Counted from the stretch's first letter, positions 31,515 to 40,404 are shown. The stretch is DNA of 64,000 bases from Anaerolineales bacterium UBA2200 (GCA_002327925.1 DCVA01000020.1:113084-177083), one strand, 5' to 3'. Notes: generated by a model not told the origin, from the letters alone. Translations and numbers: made by a program.

Positions 31515-33233
31515 ATGATGCGGCTGTCGAACCTTTTCGGGAGAACCCTGCGTGAGGTGCCCGCCGATGCAGAGCTGATCAGTCACCAGCTGGCACTGAG
31601 GGCCGGACTGATTCGCCCCGTTGCGGCCGGTATCTATAGCTACCTCCCCCTGGGCTGGCGCGTGCTGCGCCGCATCGAGCAGATCATGCGCCAGGAAATG
31701 GACGCCATCGACGGGCAGGAGATGAACATGCCCGTGGTCAACCCGGCGGAGCTTTGGCGCGCGACCGGCCGCTACCAGGCGCCCGCTCCCGGCGCCGCAC
31801 TGGTACGGTTCAAGGATCGAGGACAGCACGACCTGGTGCTGGCCATGACCCACGAAGAGGTTGTGGCCGACCTGCTGCGACAGGAAATCCGCTCCTACCG
31901 CCAGCTGCCGCTGATGATCTACCACATCCAGACCAAGTTCCGCGACGAACCCCGGCCGCGGGGCGGCCTGGTGCGCGCCCGCGAATTCACCATGAAGGAC
32001 GCCTATTCCTGTCACGCTGACGCAGCCGGCCTGGATGAGTTCTACCCGCGAATGTACCAGGCTTATGTCCATATATTCCAACGCTGCGGCCTCGAGGCAA
32101 TTCCCGTCGCCGCCGACTCGGGTGTAATGGGAGGCAGCACCTCGCACGAGTTCATGCTGCCTTCGGACAAGGGCGAGGACACACTGGTCCTCTGCCCGGC
32201 CTGCGGCTATGCGGCAAACGTGGAACGGGCTACCCTCCGCAAAGTTCAGGGAAACGTCGAGCCGCAACGTGAGATGGAAGAGGTGGCCACGCCGGACATC
32301 AAGACCATTGCCGAGTTGTGCTCTTTCCTGGGTGTGGCCCCGCAACGTACGCTCAAAGCGCTGTTCCACACTACAGGAACGGGAGAGGTGGTAGTTGCCG
32401 TGATCCGCGGCGACCTGGAGGCCAGCCCAACCAAGCTGTCGAACGCTCTCGGCGGCGCAGAACTGCGCCTCTCCAGTGACGATGAACTGGTTCGAGCCGG
32501 AATCGTCGCCGGCTACGCCTCGCCCCTGGGCCTCAGGCAGCGCATCGTGGCCGACGATTCGATCACCATGGGCGGCAATTTCGTGGCCGGTGCCAATCGG
32601 GCCGGCTACCACGTCAGGAACGTCAACTACCCGCGGGATTTCGCCGTTACCCTGGTGACGGACATCGCCATTGCCCGTGCCGGCGACCTGTGCCCGCAAT
32701 GCGAGGCGCCGCTGCAGCTCGGCCAGGGGATCGAGGCAGGACATCTCTTCAAGCTGGGCACGCGCTACAGCGAGGCCATGGGGGCGATGTTTCTGGATCG
32801 CGATGGTCAATCGCGGCCTGTGGTGATGGGATCGTATGGCATCGGTACAGGCCGGCTGATGCAGGCCATCATCGAGCAGAACCACGATGAGCGCGGCATC
32901 GTGTGGCCGGCCTCCGTGGCCCCTTACGCAGTGCACCTTGTCGCGCTCGGCGTTACGCAGCCGCAGGTCCAGGATGCGGGCGAAGAGCTTTACGCAAAGC
33001 TTTGCCGCACAGGTGTTGATGTGCTGTACGACGACCGGGACGAGAGCGCCGGCGTCAAGTTCAACGATGCGGACCTGATCGGCATTCCTTTACGCATCAC
33101 CCTCAGCCGCAGAACCCTGGCGGAGCAGAGCGTTGAGGCGAAGGGTCGCACTGAAGCGGCGTCCAGGATCGTGCCTCTGAGCCAGCTGCCCGGGCTCATC
33201 GCCCCGGCTACATCGACAATTGAGACAGATTGA
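31515..33233 (+). CDS. proS: Prolyl-tRNA synthetase
   Basis: A 572-residue class II enzyme of the bacterial type with the editing INS domain. N-terminal RLSNLFGRTLREVPADAEL and AGIYSYLPLGWRVLRRIEQI; motif 2 region TKFRDEPRPRGG with EFTMKDAYS; INS editing domain between about residues 230 and 390; motif 3 MGSYGIGTGRLMQAIIEQ; C-terminal anticodon-binding domain (YDDRDESAGVKFNDADLIGIP). It charges tRNA-Pro; the window also carries tRNA-Pro(GGG). A double ATG follows GAGAGGAGAGA. Confidence 0.97.
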   Translation: MMRLSNLFGRTLREVPADAELISHQLALRAGLIRPVAAGIYSYLPLGWRVLRRIEQIMRQEMDAIDGQEMNMPVVNPAELWRATGRYQAPAPGAALVRFKDRGQHDLVLAMTHEEVVADLLRQEIRSYRQLPLMIYHIQTKFRDEPRPRGGLVRAREFTMKDAYSCHADAAGLDEFYPRMYQAYVHIFQRCGLEAIPVAADSGVMGGSTSHEFMLPSDKGEDTLVLCPACGYAANVERATLRKVQGNVEPQREMEEVATPDIKTIAELCSFLGVAPQRTLKALFHTTGTGEVVVAVIRGDLEASPTKLSNALGGAELRLSSDDELVRAGIVAGYASPLGLRQRIVADDSITMGGNFVAGANRAGYHVRNVNYPRDFAVTLVTDIAIARAGDLCPQCEAPLQLGQGIEAGHLFKLGTRYSEAMGAMFLDRDGQSRPVVMGSYGIGTGRLMQAIIEQNHDERGIVWPASVAPYAVHLVALGVTQPQVQDAGEELYAKLCRTGVDVLYDDRDESAGVKFNDADLIGIPLRITLSRRTLAEQSVEAKGRTEAASRIVPLSQLPGLIAPATSTIETD

Positions 33234-33236
33234 CAT

Positions 33237-33265
33237 TTGCACAAAATGGCCAAAGATGGTATAAT
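33237..33265 (+). promoter_or_regulatory. Promoter of the nusA superoperon
   Basis: TTGCAC, a 17-base spacer and a perfect TATAAT, directly behind the proS stop codon. Transcription should start near 33272, leaving a leader of about 175 bases before nusA. Confidence 0.7.
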
Positions 33266-33290
33266 CGACTCAGCTAGAGAGTCTCCGCTG

Positions 33291-33317
33291 AAAAGTGGGT
33301 TGTGCCCACTTTTCTTA
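33291..33317 (+). promoter_or_regulatory. Hairpin plus T-tract in the nusA leader (attenuator candidate)
   Basis: A perfect 9-bp stem AAAAGTGGG / CCCACTTTT with a TTGTG loop followed by CTTATTG, about 20 bases into the transcript. It has the shape of an intrinsic terminator placed inside the leader, so it may attenuate the operon or act as a NusA-sensitive pause. The remaining leader to 33445 contains no reading frame; rimP, normally found here, is absent. Confidence 0.6.
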
Positions 33318-33445
33318 TTGTAACGGGTGACAACGATAGCAGAGAGACAGGTTCGTAACGAGGCCGGGACCGGATTGACCCGGCATGGGCTGCGCTCGAC
33401 TCTGGAGGTTCTGGGGATGCGCTGGTCCCCGGGAGGGTTTGGGTT

Positions 33446-34954
33446 TTGAAGAACGAGTTTCTTATCGCCATAACTCAGGTTTGTGCCGAACGTCGCCTGC
33501 CCAAGGAAGTGGTACTGGACGCGATTGAGCAGGCCCTGGTCCTCGCCTACAAGCGGAACTTTGGACCGGGCCTGAACATCGAGGTCAAGATAGATCCCAA
33601 CACGGGCCGGGCCCGGGTCTTTGCGGACAAGACCATCGTCGACCCTGTTCTCGACGAGCAAACGGACATTTCGCTCCAGGATGCCCGCGCGCTGGACGCG
33701 ATGGCCCTGCTGGGCGGCACAGTGCGTGTCGAGATGACGCCGGGCAACTTTGGCCGCATCGCCGCTCAGACAGCCAAGCAGGTCATTCTTCAGCGTATCC
33801 GCGAGGCAGAGAGGGAAACCCAGTACGCCGACTGGTCAGACCGCGTTGGCGAGGATGTACTGGGCACCATACGCAACATCGACACCTCGGGAAACGTCAT
33901 TCTGTCGCTGGGCCGCTCCGAGGCGGTAATGCCCAGAAGCGAGCAGATTCCCAGTGAGCACTATGCGGCGAACAATCGACTTCGGACATACATTTACGAG
34001 GTAGAGCGCACCAGCCGCGGCCCGCGCATCAAGGTCTCGAGAACCCACCAAAAGCTGTTGCGGCGGCTGCTGGAGAACGAAGTCCCGGAGATCTTTCAGG
34101 GAACGGTCGAGATCAAGGGCATTGCGCGCGAGCCAGGCTCACGCTCCAAGGTTGCTGTCACCGCCACCCAGCCGGGCGTGGATCCCGTGGGCTCGTGTGT
34201 GGGCATGCGCGGTGTGCGCATTCAGAACATCGTGAACGAACTCAACGGCGAAAAGATCGACGTTGTGTCCTGGTCACCCAAAGAAACGGATTTCGTGGCC
34301 AATGCGCTGAGTCCCGCCAGGGTCGAGCAGGTGTGGCTCAGCGAGGAAAGCAAAACGGCAACAGTGGTCGTGCCGGATACTCAGCTTTCGCTGGCCATCG
34401 GCAAAGAGGGACAGAACGCCCGACTGGCAGCCAAGCTCACCGGCTGGCGGATTGACATCAAGAGTGTGACCGAATCGGCCGGCGAGGCGGAACGTAGAGC
34501 CCAGGAGGCAGCAGAGGCAGCGGCCAAGGCCGCGGAGCTGGCCGCCAAGCGTGAGGCTGCTGCCGCACTGCTGGCAGAAGCCGAGCGAGCGCTGGCGGAG
34601 GAAGAACAAGCCGCCGCCGCTGTCACGGAACAGCCGGAGGGCCAGGAGATCCAGACCGAAGTCGTCGAGGAGGCCCCTGCCGAAGCGGTTCTGGAGCCGG
34701 AGACGGTTCAGGCGCCGGAGGAAACAGCCCCGGAGACAGTGACGGAGGCGTCTGGCGAGATCGCTGCCGCCGTTGGCGAGGAAGCGGTGGCTGTTCCCAT
34801 TGCGGCACTCAAGTCGGAAACAGATGACGAAGAGGACGAATTCGAGGCCGACGGCACCAAGCGCAAGAAGAGCAAGACGGCCAAGAAGAGCCGCACGCAG
34901 AAGGGCCGGGCCAAGCGCCGTAATGAGTGGGAAGACGAACTCGCTGAATGGTAA
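33446..34954 (+). CDS. nusA: Transcription factor NusA with low-complexity C-terminal extension
   Basis: A 502-residue transcription elongation/termination factor. N-terminal RNAP-binding domain (about 1-125), S1 domain (GEDVLGTIRNIDTSGNVILS), then KH1 and KH2 (GSCVGMRGVRIQNIVNELNG and LSLAIGKEGQNARLAAKLTG). From about residue 345 a helical Ala/Glu-rich segment leads to an acidic region and a very basic tail (KRKKSKTAKKSRTQKGRAKRR). The extension is not part of the standard fold and could bind RNA. The start is TTG with GGGAGG upstream. First gene of a long plus-strand operon. Confidence 0.96.
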   Translation: MKNEFLIAITQVCAERRLPKEVVLDAIEQALVLAYKRNFGPGLNIEVKIDPNTGRARVFADKTIVDPVLDEQTDISLQDARALDAMALLGGTVRVEMTPGNFGRIAAQTAKQVILQRIREAERETQYADWSDRVGEDVLGTIRNIDTSGNVILSLGRSEAVMPRSEQIPSEHYAANNRLRTYIYEVERTSRGPRIKVSRTHQKLLRRLLENEVPEIFQGTVEIKGIAREPGSRSKVAVTATQPGVDPVGSCVGMRGVRIQNIVNELNGEKIDVVSWSPKETDFVANALSPARVEQVWLSEESKTATVVVPDTQLSLAIGKEGQNARLAAKLTGWRIDIKSVTESAGEAERRAQEAAEAAAKAAELAAKREAAAALLAEAERALAEEEQAAAAVTEQPEGQEIQTEVVEEAPAEAVLEPETVQAPEETAPETVTEASGEIAAAVGEEAVAVPIAALKSETDDEEDEFEADGTKRKKSKTAKKSRTQKGRAKRRNEWEDELAEW

Positions 34955-34981
34955 GAGGACTGGATTCGAGCGGGGATTTTC

Positions 34982-35314
34982 ATGTCACCCAGGCACATCC
35001 CGCTGCGGACCTGCGTTCAGTGTCAGCAGGTGAAAGGCAAACGCGAGCTGACGCGGATTGTTCGCAGCCCGCAGGGCACAATTGAGGTAGACGAGAGGGG
35101 CAAGGCCGCGGGCCGTGGGGCCTACCTCTGCCGCAATCGCTCCTGCTGGGAGAGCGCCCTGGCGGGTGAGCGTCTGGATCACGCGCTCAAGACGCGCATC
35201 AGCGCGGAAGACCGGCAGCGGCTGAAGCAGTACGCGCTGCAGTTGCCGGTTGTCTCGGATCAACCGACTTGCGAAAAGAAAGGAGAGAGGGCAGCCACTG
35301 AGGCTGAGAGCTAG
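34982..35314 (+). CDS. ylxR: YlxR/RnpM family RNA-binding protein
   Basis: A 110-residue basic protein of the DUF448 (PF04296) family: HIPLRTCVQCQQVKGKREL, GKAAGRGAYLCRNRSCWE. In Firmicutes the homologue RnpM modulates RNase P. It stands between nusA and infB, the conserved position. The L7Ae-type gene that often follows is missing; 343 bases without a gene come next. Confidence 0.92.
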   Translation: MSPRHIPLRTCVQCQQVKGKRELTRIVRSPQGTIEVDERGKAAGRGAYLCRNRSCWESALAGERLDHALKTRISAEDRQRLKQYALQLPVVSDQPTCEKKGERAATEAES

Positions 35315-35657
35315 AAGCGCATTGTTATGCTGAAGACCGCATCGCACACGAATTGCATACGGAAACGACACGGAGCCCCGGGCGCGACGATCCGTGAGGG
35401 ACAAGACATGGCCCGTTAGCCATTCGCTCGCTATTGACTGCCGTCTTCCCTCGTTAGGCTCCCCGTTCGGCTCCGCCCACAGAGGCGGGATATAGATGGT
35501 TCCCCGTGTCGATTGATCCGCGCAAGACACAGCCAGGCACATTGACAGACCCTGGCAGCCAGCAGGCTCTACTCTCGGCTCCTAGACCGCCTCGCCATCT
35601 GTTTGGCGGTTCTGCCCTACCTCTCGCCCTGGAGAACCAGGAGAAAGGGCCACAAAT
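35315..35657 (+). other. Gene-free leader of infB with repeated hairpin motif
   Basis: There is no credible gene in these 343 bases. A hairpin CCGCC-CACAGA-GGCGG lies at 35473-35488 and another, ACCGCC/GGCGGT, near 35587-35613. The 16-base sequence covering the first hairpin's right arm (35476-35491) recurs exactly at 35771-35786 inside infB, again as a hairpin (CCCGCC/GGCGGG). An AGGAGAAAGGG ribosome site ends the region. It may be an infB mRNA leader with structure-based control. Confidence 0.4.
35476..35491 (+). repeat. 16-base direct repeat, copy 1
   Basis: CCCACAGAGGCGGGAT, identical to 35771-35786, 295 bases apart. Both copies sit in the 3' arm of small GC hairpins. Confidence 0.7.
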
Positions 35658-37940
35658 ATGGACAAGACCAAGACCCCCCACACACCTACAACCCCCGCAG
35701 AGGGGAGCAGTAAGGGCTCGGCCGCCACTGTCACCGCGAAGGACCAGCGTCCCGCAGCAGCAGCCCCGCCCCCACAGAGGCGGGATGCAGCAGCGGCGGA
35801 CGGCAGGGATCGTAGACCCGCGCCGGCCCAGACTGCGCCGGCGAAAGCGCCCACAGCGCCCAAACCGCAGTCCGCTCCGCCCTCGACACAGCAGGCGCCT
35901 GCCAAGCCGGCTGCAACCGCCCAGGCACCAGCGGCCGGTCGGACAGATCCACGAGGCCGCGTACAGTCTGGACGCTCCGGCTCCTCAGGAGGCGCGGGGG
36001 GCAGAGGGCGGCCGTACGGTGGTGGTTACAGAGGTCAATCCCGTGGCCGGTCTTCGTCACGAAGCCGGGGTGCTGACCTGCGCTCCGGTGCGGCGTCTCC
36101 CACGACGCCCGACGCAAGCTCTACCGCCCCGGGGGCGGGGACAACTGCAGGCAATGCGCAGGGCTCTTCCTCGAAGAAGATCACCCTGCCGGATGTCATC
36201 ACCGTGCGCGACCTGTCGGCTCTGCTGAACGCCAGTCCCATCAACATCATTCGCGAGCTGATGAAGAACGGGGTCATGGCGAACATCAATCAGGAGATCG
36301 ATTTCGACACATCCGCTATCGTTGCCGGGGATCTGGGCTTTGAAGTCGAACAGGCCAAGCAACCCGAGCCGGAGACAGTCGAAGCTGAGCCACCCACTCG
36401 AAAGCGCAAAGAGTATACGGACGAGGAACGCGCGCGATTGGTGTCGCGGCCGCCTGTCGTCACCATCATGGGACACGTGGACCATGGCAAGACCTCCCTG
36501 CTGGACAACATCCGCCAGAGCAATGTGGTGGCCAGTGAAGTGGGAGGGATCACGCAGCACATCGGCGCCTACCAGGTGCAGAAGCAGAACAAGCTGATCA
36601 CCTTCCTGGACACTCCGGGGCACGAGGCCTTTACCTCCATGCGCGCCCGCGGCGCGATGGTAACAGACGTCGCCGTACTGGTCGTTGCGGCAGATGACGG
36701 TGTGCAGCCCCAGACCATAGAAGCCATCAACCATGCCAGAGCGGCTCAGGTGCCCATCGTGGTCGCTCTAAACAAGATCGACAAGCCGAACGCAAACCCC
36801 GATTCTGTCAAGAGGCAGCTTTCGGACGCGGGAGTGCTGATCGAGGAGTATGGCGGAGATGTGATCTGCGTTCCCGTGTCCGCGAAGCAAAAGCTCAATC
36901 TGGATACCCTGCTCGAGATGATCCTGCTCGTGGCGGAGATGGCGGACCTCAAGGCCGATCCGGTTGCTACAGCCACGGGAACGGTTGTTGAGGGCAGGAT
37001 GGACAAGGCCAAGGGCCCTCTGGCGACGCTGCTGGTCCAGGAAGGCACCCTGCGGCCGGGCGACAATCTGGTGATTGGCGAACTGTCCGGCAAAGTGCGC
37101 GCCATGTTCGACGACAAAGGCAAGCGTCTCGATGCGGCGCCTCCGGCCTGGCCAGCCGTAGTGCTGGGGCTGACAGGCGTGCCCGCAGCGGGTGAGATCT
37201 TCCGGGTGGTTGCGGATGATCACGAAGCACGCTCCCTGGCGTCGGAGGAGGCGAGCAGACGTCAGGCCGCATCGGATCAGAAATCCCGCGCCGTCAGTCT
37301 GGAAGAGTTCTATGCCCAGGCTCAAGCAGGGCAGACCCGTGAGCTCAACATCATCCTCAAGGCCGACGTGCAGGGATCCATCGAGCCCATCGCCAACTCG
37401 ATCGAAAAGCTGGGCGACGACAAGATCAAGGTCAAGCTTCTGCATGCTGGCATCGGCAACATCAGCGAATCGGACATCAACCTGGCCGTGGCCTCGGAAG
37501 CCATCGTGATCGGCTTCTCGGTGCAGGTGGATCCGGGCGCCAGTCGCAGCGCCGAAAGCGCCGGTATAGACGTGCGCCTCTACAACATCATCTACCGACT
37601 GGTTGATGACATCGACCGCGCTCTGAAGGGTCTCCTGGAGCCAACCTTCCAGGATGTGGTGATCGGCCACGCTGAGGTCAGGGCCATCTTCAAAGTGCCA
37701 GACAAGAAGCAGGTTGCCGGCTGCATGGTCGCCGACGGACTCGCGGCACGTAACGCCACAGTCCGCGTGCGCCGTGCCGGCAAGGACCTCTTCGAGGGCA
37801 GTGTGTCATCGCTGCGGCGATTCAAGGACGACGTCCGCGAGGTCAGTACAGGAATGGAGTGCGGCATTGCCCTGGATGGCTTTAACAGTTTCGCCGTCGG
37901 AGACGTGCTGGAATTCTACAGAAAGGAGCAGGTCGCCTAG
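35658..37940 (+). CDS. infB: Translation initiation factor IF-2
   Basis: A 760-residue GTPase that delivers fMet-tRNA to the 30S subunit. About 170 residues of Ala/Pro/Arg-rich low-complexity sequence precede the IF2_N domain (ITLPDVITVRDLSALLNAS). The G domain shows GHVDHGKTSLLDNIR (G1), GGITQHIGAYQV (G2), DTPGHEAF (G3) and NKIDKP (G4). Domains II, III (LKADVQGSIEPIANSIEKL) and IV complete it. A 16-base repeat shared with the leader lies in the low-complexity part. Confidence 0.97.
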   Translation: MDKTKTPHTPTTPAEGSSKGSAATVTAKDQRPAAAAPPPQRRDAAAADGRDRRPAPAQTAPAKAPTAPKPQSAPPSTQQAPAKPAATAQAPAAGRTDPRGRVQSGRSGSSGGAGGRGRPYGGGYRGQSRGRSSSRSRGADLRSGAASPTTPDASSTAPGAGTTAGNAQGSSSKKITLPDVITVRDLSALLNASPINIIRELMKNGVMANINQEIDFDTSAIVAGDLGFEVEQAKQPEPETVEAEPPTRKRKEYTDEERARLVSRPPVVTIMGHVDHGKTSLLDNIRQSNVVASEVGGITQHIGAYQVQKQNKLITFLDTPGHEAFTSMRARGAMVTDVAVLVVAADDGVQPQTIEAINHARAAQVPIVVALNKIDKPNANPDSVKRQLSDAGVLIEEYGGDVICVPVSAKQKLNLDTLLEMILLVAEMADLKADPVATATGTVVEGRMDKAKGPLATLLVQEGTLRPGDNLVIGELSGKVRAMFDDKGKRLDAAPPAWPAVVLGLTGVPAAGEIFRVVADDHEARSLASEEASRRQAASDQKSRAVSLEEFYAQAQAGQTRELNIILKADVQGSIEPIANSIEKLGDDKIKVKLLHAGIGNISESDINLAVASEAIVIGFSVQVDPGASRSAESAGIDVRLYNIIYRLVDDIDRALKGLLEPTFQDVVIGHAEVRAIFKVPDKKQVAGCMVADGLAARNATVRVRRAGKDLFEGSVSSLRRFKDDVREVSTGMECGIALDGFNSFAVGDVLEFYRKEQVA
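35771..35786 (+). repeat. 16-base direct repeat, copy 2 (inside infB)
   Basis: Identical to the copy at 35476-35491 in the infB leader; here it encodes part of the Pro/Arg-rich N-terminal region of IF-2. Confidence 0.7.
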
Positions 37941-37960
37941 CAGTGCCCTGTCGGGCACTG
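37941..37960 (+). promoter_or_regulatory. Perfect hairpin between infB and rbfA
   Basis: CAGTGCCC-TGTC-GGGCACTG fills the gap from the infB stop codon to two bases before the rbfA ATG. There is no T-tract, so it is not a terminator. Since rbfA has no clear Shine-Dalgarno sequence, the hairpin probably couples rbfA translation to infB, or protects/processes the mRNA at this joint. Confidence 0.6.
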
Positions 37961-37962
37961 CC

Positions 37963-38370
37963 ATGACCGACAGAGAAATGGCAAAGCACCGTCTCGAGCG
38001 AGTCGGAGACAGGATACACGAGGAAGTCAGCGACCTGCTGCTGAAGCAGATCCGGGATCCGCGTGTTGAATTCGTAACCGTCACCGGCGTCAAAATGAGT
38101 CCGGACCTGGAGCAGGCCACGGTATACATCAGTGCACTGGGCGACCAGGATGTGCGCGAGGCCGCCTTGAAGGCACTGGAAGGGGCCACTGGTTTCATAC
38201 GTCGCGAATTGGCCGTTCGGCTCGGAATGCGCGTTACTCCCGCGATCCGCTTCTTGCTCGATGATTCCTGGGAACGGGGAGCGCGGGTTGACGCTCTTCT
38301 GGATCGATTGCGCCTTGAAGAGCCTCCACCTGACGATGCGGATAGAGAGAACGCGGCGCCCGGGGAATGA
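37963..38370 (+). CDS. rbfA: Ribosome-binding factor A
   Basis: A 135-residue KH-type protein needed for maturation of the 16S rRNA 5' end in the 30S subunit. Signature parts: RVGDRIHEEVSDLLLKQIRDPRV, VTVTGVKMSPDLEQATVYIS, and RRELAVRLGMRVTPAIRFLLDDS. A short acidic tail follows. The ATG sits just behind the 37941-37960 hairpin. Confidence 0.95.
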   Translation: MTDREMAKHRLERVGDRIHEEVSDLLLKQIRDPRVEFVTVTGVKMSPDLEQATVYISALGDQDVREAALKALEGATGFIRRELAVRLGMRVTPAIRFLLDDSWERGARVDALLDRLRLEEPPPDDADRENAAPGE

Positions 38371-38382
38371 CTTCCAGGGGGT

Positions 38383-39399
38383 GTGACAGGAATGGATCGG
38401 GCTAGACAGAGACTGCTGGCGGCGCGTCACGTCTACATCGTCTGCCACATCACGCCGGACGGAGATGCGATCGGTTCGCTGCTTGGCATGGGCACGGCCC
38501 TGCAGAAGCTTGGCAAGACCTGCACCCTGGCCTGCCCCGATCCCCTGTCAGCCAAACTGGCTTTCCTGCCTTCCGCGCGTCAGGTGATCTCCGACCCGCC
38601 GACCGACCAGGACACCATTGTAACCGTCGATGTCAGCGACATCGGGCGTCTGGGTTCAGCCTATGTGGCAGAGACCTTTCGCTCCCGACCGGTCATCAAT
38701 ATCGACCACCACGTGACGAACACCCGCTTCGGCTCCATCAATCTCATCCGGCCCCTGCCTTCCACTGCGGAGGTTGTGCTCGGGCTGGTGCGCCGACTGG
38801 GCGTGCCCCTGGACACGGACATTGCCTCGGCTCTGCTGATGGGATTGATCACCGACACGCGCTGCTTCCGCACCGGTAACGTCACGACCCGCCAACTGCG
38901 TACGGCCATCGCGCTGATGAACGCCGGCGCACCTCTGGCAGATCTCACGGAGCATCTCTTCAACTGCGAACCACTCTCGACGGTTCGCCTGTGGGGGCAG
39001 GCGCTGGCCGCCGTTCAGACACGGGACGGAGTGATCTGGGCAGAGATCAGCCAGGAGATGATGCGCCGGAGCGCAGCAACGCCCAGCGACGCGGACGGCC
39101 TTTCCAGCTTTTTGGCCAGCACGGCAGGTATGGACGGAGCGCTGGTCTTCCGCGAGCAGGAGGATGGTCGCATCGAGGTGTCCATGCGTGCGGGGCCCGG
39201 CCACGACCTGTCCGGAGTTGCCGTTGCGCTGGGCGGGGGCGGGCACGCCAGGGCAGCGGGTTGCACTGTGGACGGACCGATGAACCGCGCCCGAGTACGC
39301 GTTCTGGATGCCGTGGTGAATGCCCTGCGCGGGGAGGCAGCACCCGGGCGCCCTGAGGCCGGGGCATTGGGACCGCCAGGGCAGGCGGGCGGCGCCTAG
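38383..39399 (+). CDS. nrnA: DHH/DHHA1 phosphoesterase (NrnA-type nanoRNase/pAp phosphatase)
   Basis: A 338-residue enzyme that degrades short oligoribonucleotides and pAp. The DHH domain has CHITPDGDAIGSLLGM, VDVSDIGRLGS and INIDHHVTNTRFG; the DHHA1 domain ends in ALGGGGHARAAGCTVDG. It is located between rbfA and truB, its usual place in Gram-positive-type operons. Start either GTG (38383) or ATG (38392); both follow the GGGGG ribosome-site region. Confidence 0.94.
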   Translation: MTGMDRARQRLLAARHVYIVCHITPDGDAIGSLLGMGTALQKLGKTCTLACPDPLSAKLAFLPSARQVISDPPTDQDTIVTVDVSDIGRLGSAYVAETFRSRPVINIDHHVTNTRFGSINLIRPLPSTAEVVLGLVRRLGVPLDTDIASALLMGLITDTRCFRTGNVTTRQLRTAIALMNAGAPLADLTEHLFNCEPLSTVRLWGQALAAVQTRDGVIWAEISQEMMRRSAATPSDADGLSSFLASTAGMDGALVFREQEDGRIEVSMRAGPGHDLSGVAVALGGGGHARAAGCTVDGPMNRARVRVLDAVVNALRGEAAPGRPEAGALGPPGQAGGA

Positions 39400-39411
39400 C
39401 CAGGGTGCAAC

Positions 39412-40404
39412 ATGAGCGAGTCAGCGTCCATGCCGCTTGAGAATGCAGAGACCCGAGGCACCGCCAGAGTGGCCCGCGAGCTCGATGGGATCCTGAACGT
39501 GAACAAGCCGGCTGGCCTATCGTCGCATGATGTTGTCTGCCGCGTGCGCAAGATCACCGGCCAGAAGAAGGTCGGCCATGCAGGGACCCTGGACCCGCTG
39601 GCCACAGGAGTACTGCTCATCTGTCTGGGCCAGGCCACACGGGTCTCGCAGTACCTGATGTCCGGATCCAAGACCTACCGGGCCACGATTCGTCTGGGCA
39701 TCAGCACGGACACATACGACAGCGAAGGCAGGATCACTTCTCAGGGTCCGGTGGATGTCACCCTCCTGCAAATCGAGAGGGTTCTCGAGGGTTTCGTTGG
39801 CGCGCTGGAACAAACCCCGCCCATGTATTCCGCTCTCAAGCACGAGGGTACTCCTCTCTATCGGCTTGCCCGGCGGGGCGAGACTGTGTTCAGACCACCC
39901 AGAAGGATCGAGATCTCGTCCGTTCGACTGTTGAACTGGGCTTCTCCTGATCTCGAGATTGAAGTCGGTTGCAGCAAGGGTACCTACATCCGCAGCCTCG
40001 CGCACGAGGTGGGACAAAGACTGGGCTGCGGTGGTCACCTGCGTGGACTGACACGCACGGCCAGTGGCCCGTTCAGACTGGCAGAGGCAGTCACCCTGGA
40101 GCGGCTGGCGGAGGCATTTACCCGCGGAGAGGGAGGCAGTCTGTTACTGCCCTCTGACGCTGCTCTGGCGGATTTGCCCTCAACCACCGTGGATTCCGCC
40201 ACAGCCGATGACCTGGCCAACGGACGAAGAGCAGCTCTGGACGTGCCGGAGCACTACAGCCTGTGCAGGGTCTACACGACGGAAGGAGAGCTCCTCGCCC
40301 TCGCCCAACCGGAGGGAGAGGGCCTCTGGCGGCCGTACAAGGTTTTTCGCCGCAGCCAGCGGGACGGACCCGCAGGGGAAACCACCACCTGCGCCGCCGC
40401 ATAG
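39412..40404 (+). CDS. truB: tRNA pseudouridine(55) synthase
   Basis: A 330-residue enzyme making pseudouridine 55 in the T loop of tRNAs. The catalytic aspartate lies in VGHAGTLDPLATGVLLI; other motifs are ILNVNKPAGLSSHDVV, QTPPMYSALKHEGTPLY and CSKGTYIRSLAHEVGQ. A C-terminal PUA-like extension of about 90 residues is present. It follows nrnA by 12 bases. Confidence 0.96.
   Translation: MSESASMPLENAETRGTARVARELDGILNVNKPAGLSSHDVVCRVRKITGQKKVGHAGTLDPLATGVLLICLGQATRVSQYLMSGSKTYRATIRLGISTDTYDSEGRITSQGPVDVTLLQIERVLEGFVGALEQTPPMYSALKHEGTPLYRLARRGETVFRPPRRIEISSVRLLNWASPDLEIEVGCSKGTYIRSLAHEVGQRLGCGGHLRGLTRTASGPFRLAEAVTLERLAEAFTRGEGGSLLLPSDAALADLPSTTVDSATADDLANGRRAALDVPEHYSLCRVYTTEGELLALAQPEGEGLWRPYKVFRRSQRDGPAGETTTCAAA

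Noticed and set aside
30720..32936. Very long minus-strand open frame (738 codons) covering most of proS and continuing into the MBL gene
   Set aside because: Only the part from 31346 down to 30720 has homology (MBL fold) and a ribosome site; the rest mirrors proS codons in a high-GC genome.
33230..33265. TTGACA at 33230 as the -35 box for the TATAAT at 33260
   Set aside because: Spacing is 24 bases; TTGCAC at 33237 has the correct 17-base spacing.
36057..36734. 225-codon minus-strand frame inside infB
   Set aside because: Antisense shadow of conserved IF-2 coding sequence.
37941..37960. infB-rbfA hairpin as an intrinsic terminator
   Set aside because: No T-tract follows and rbfA begins two bases later in the same operon.
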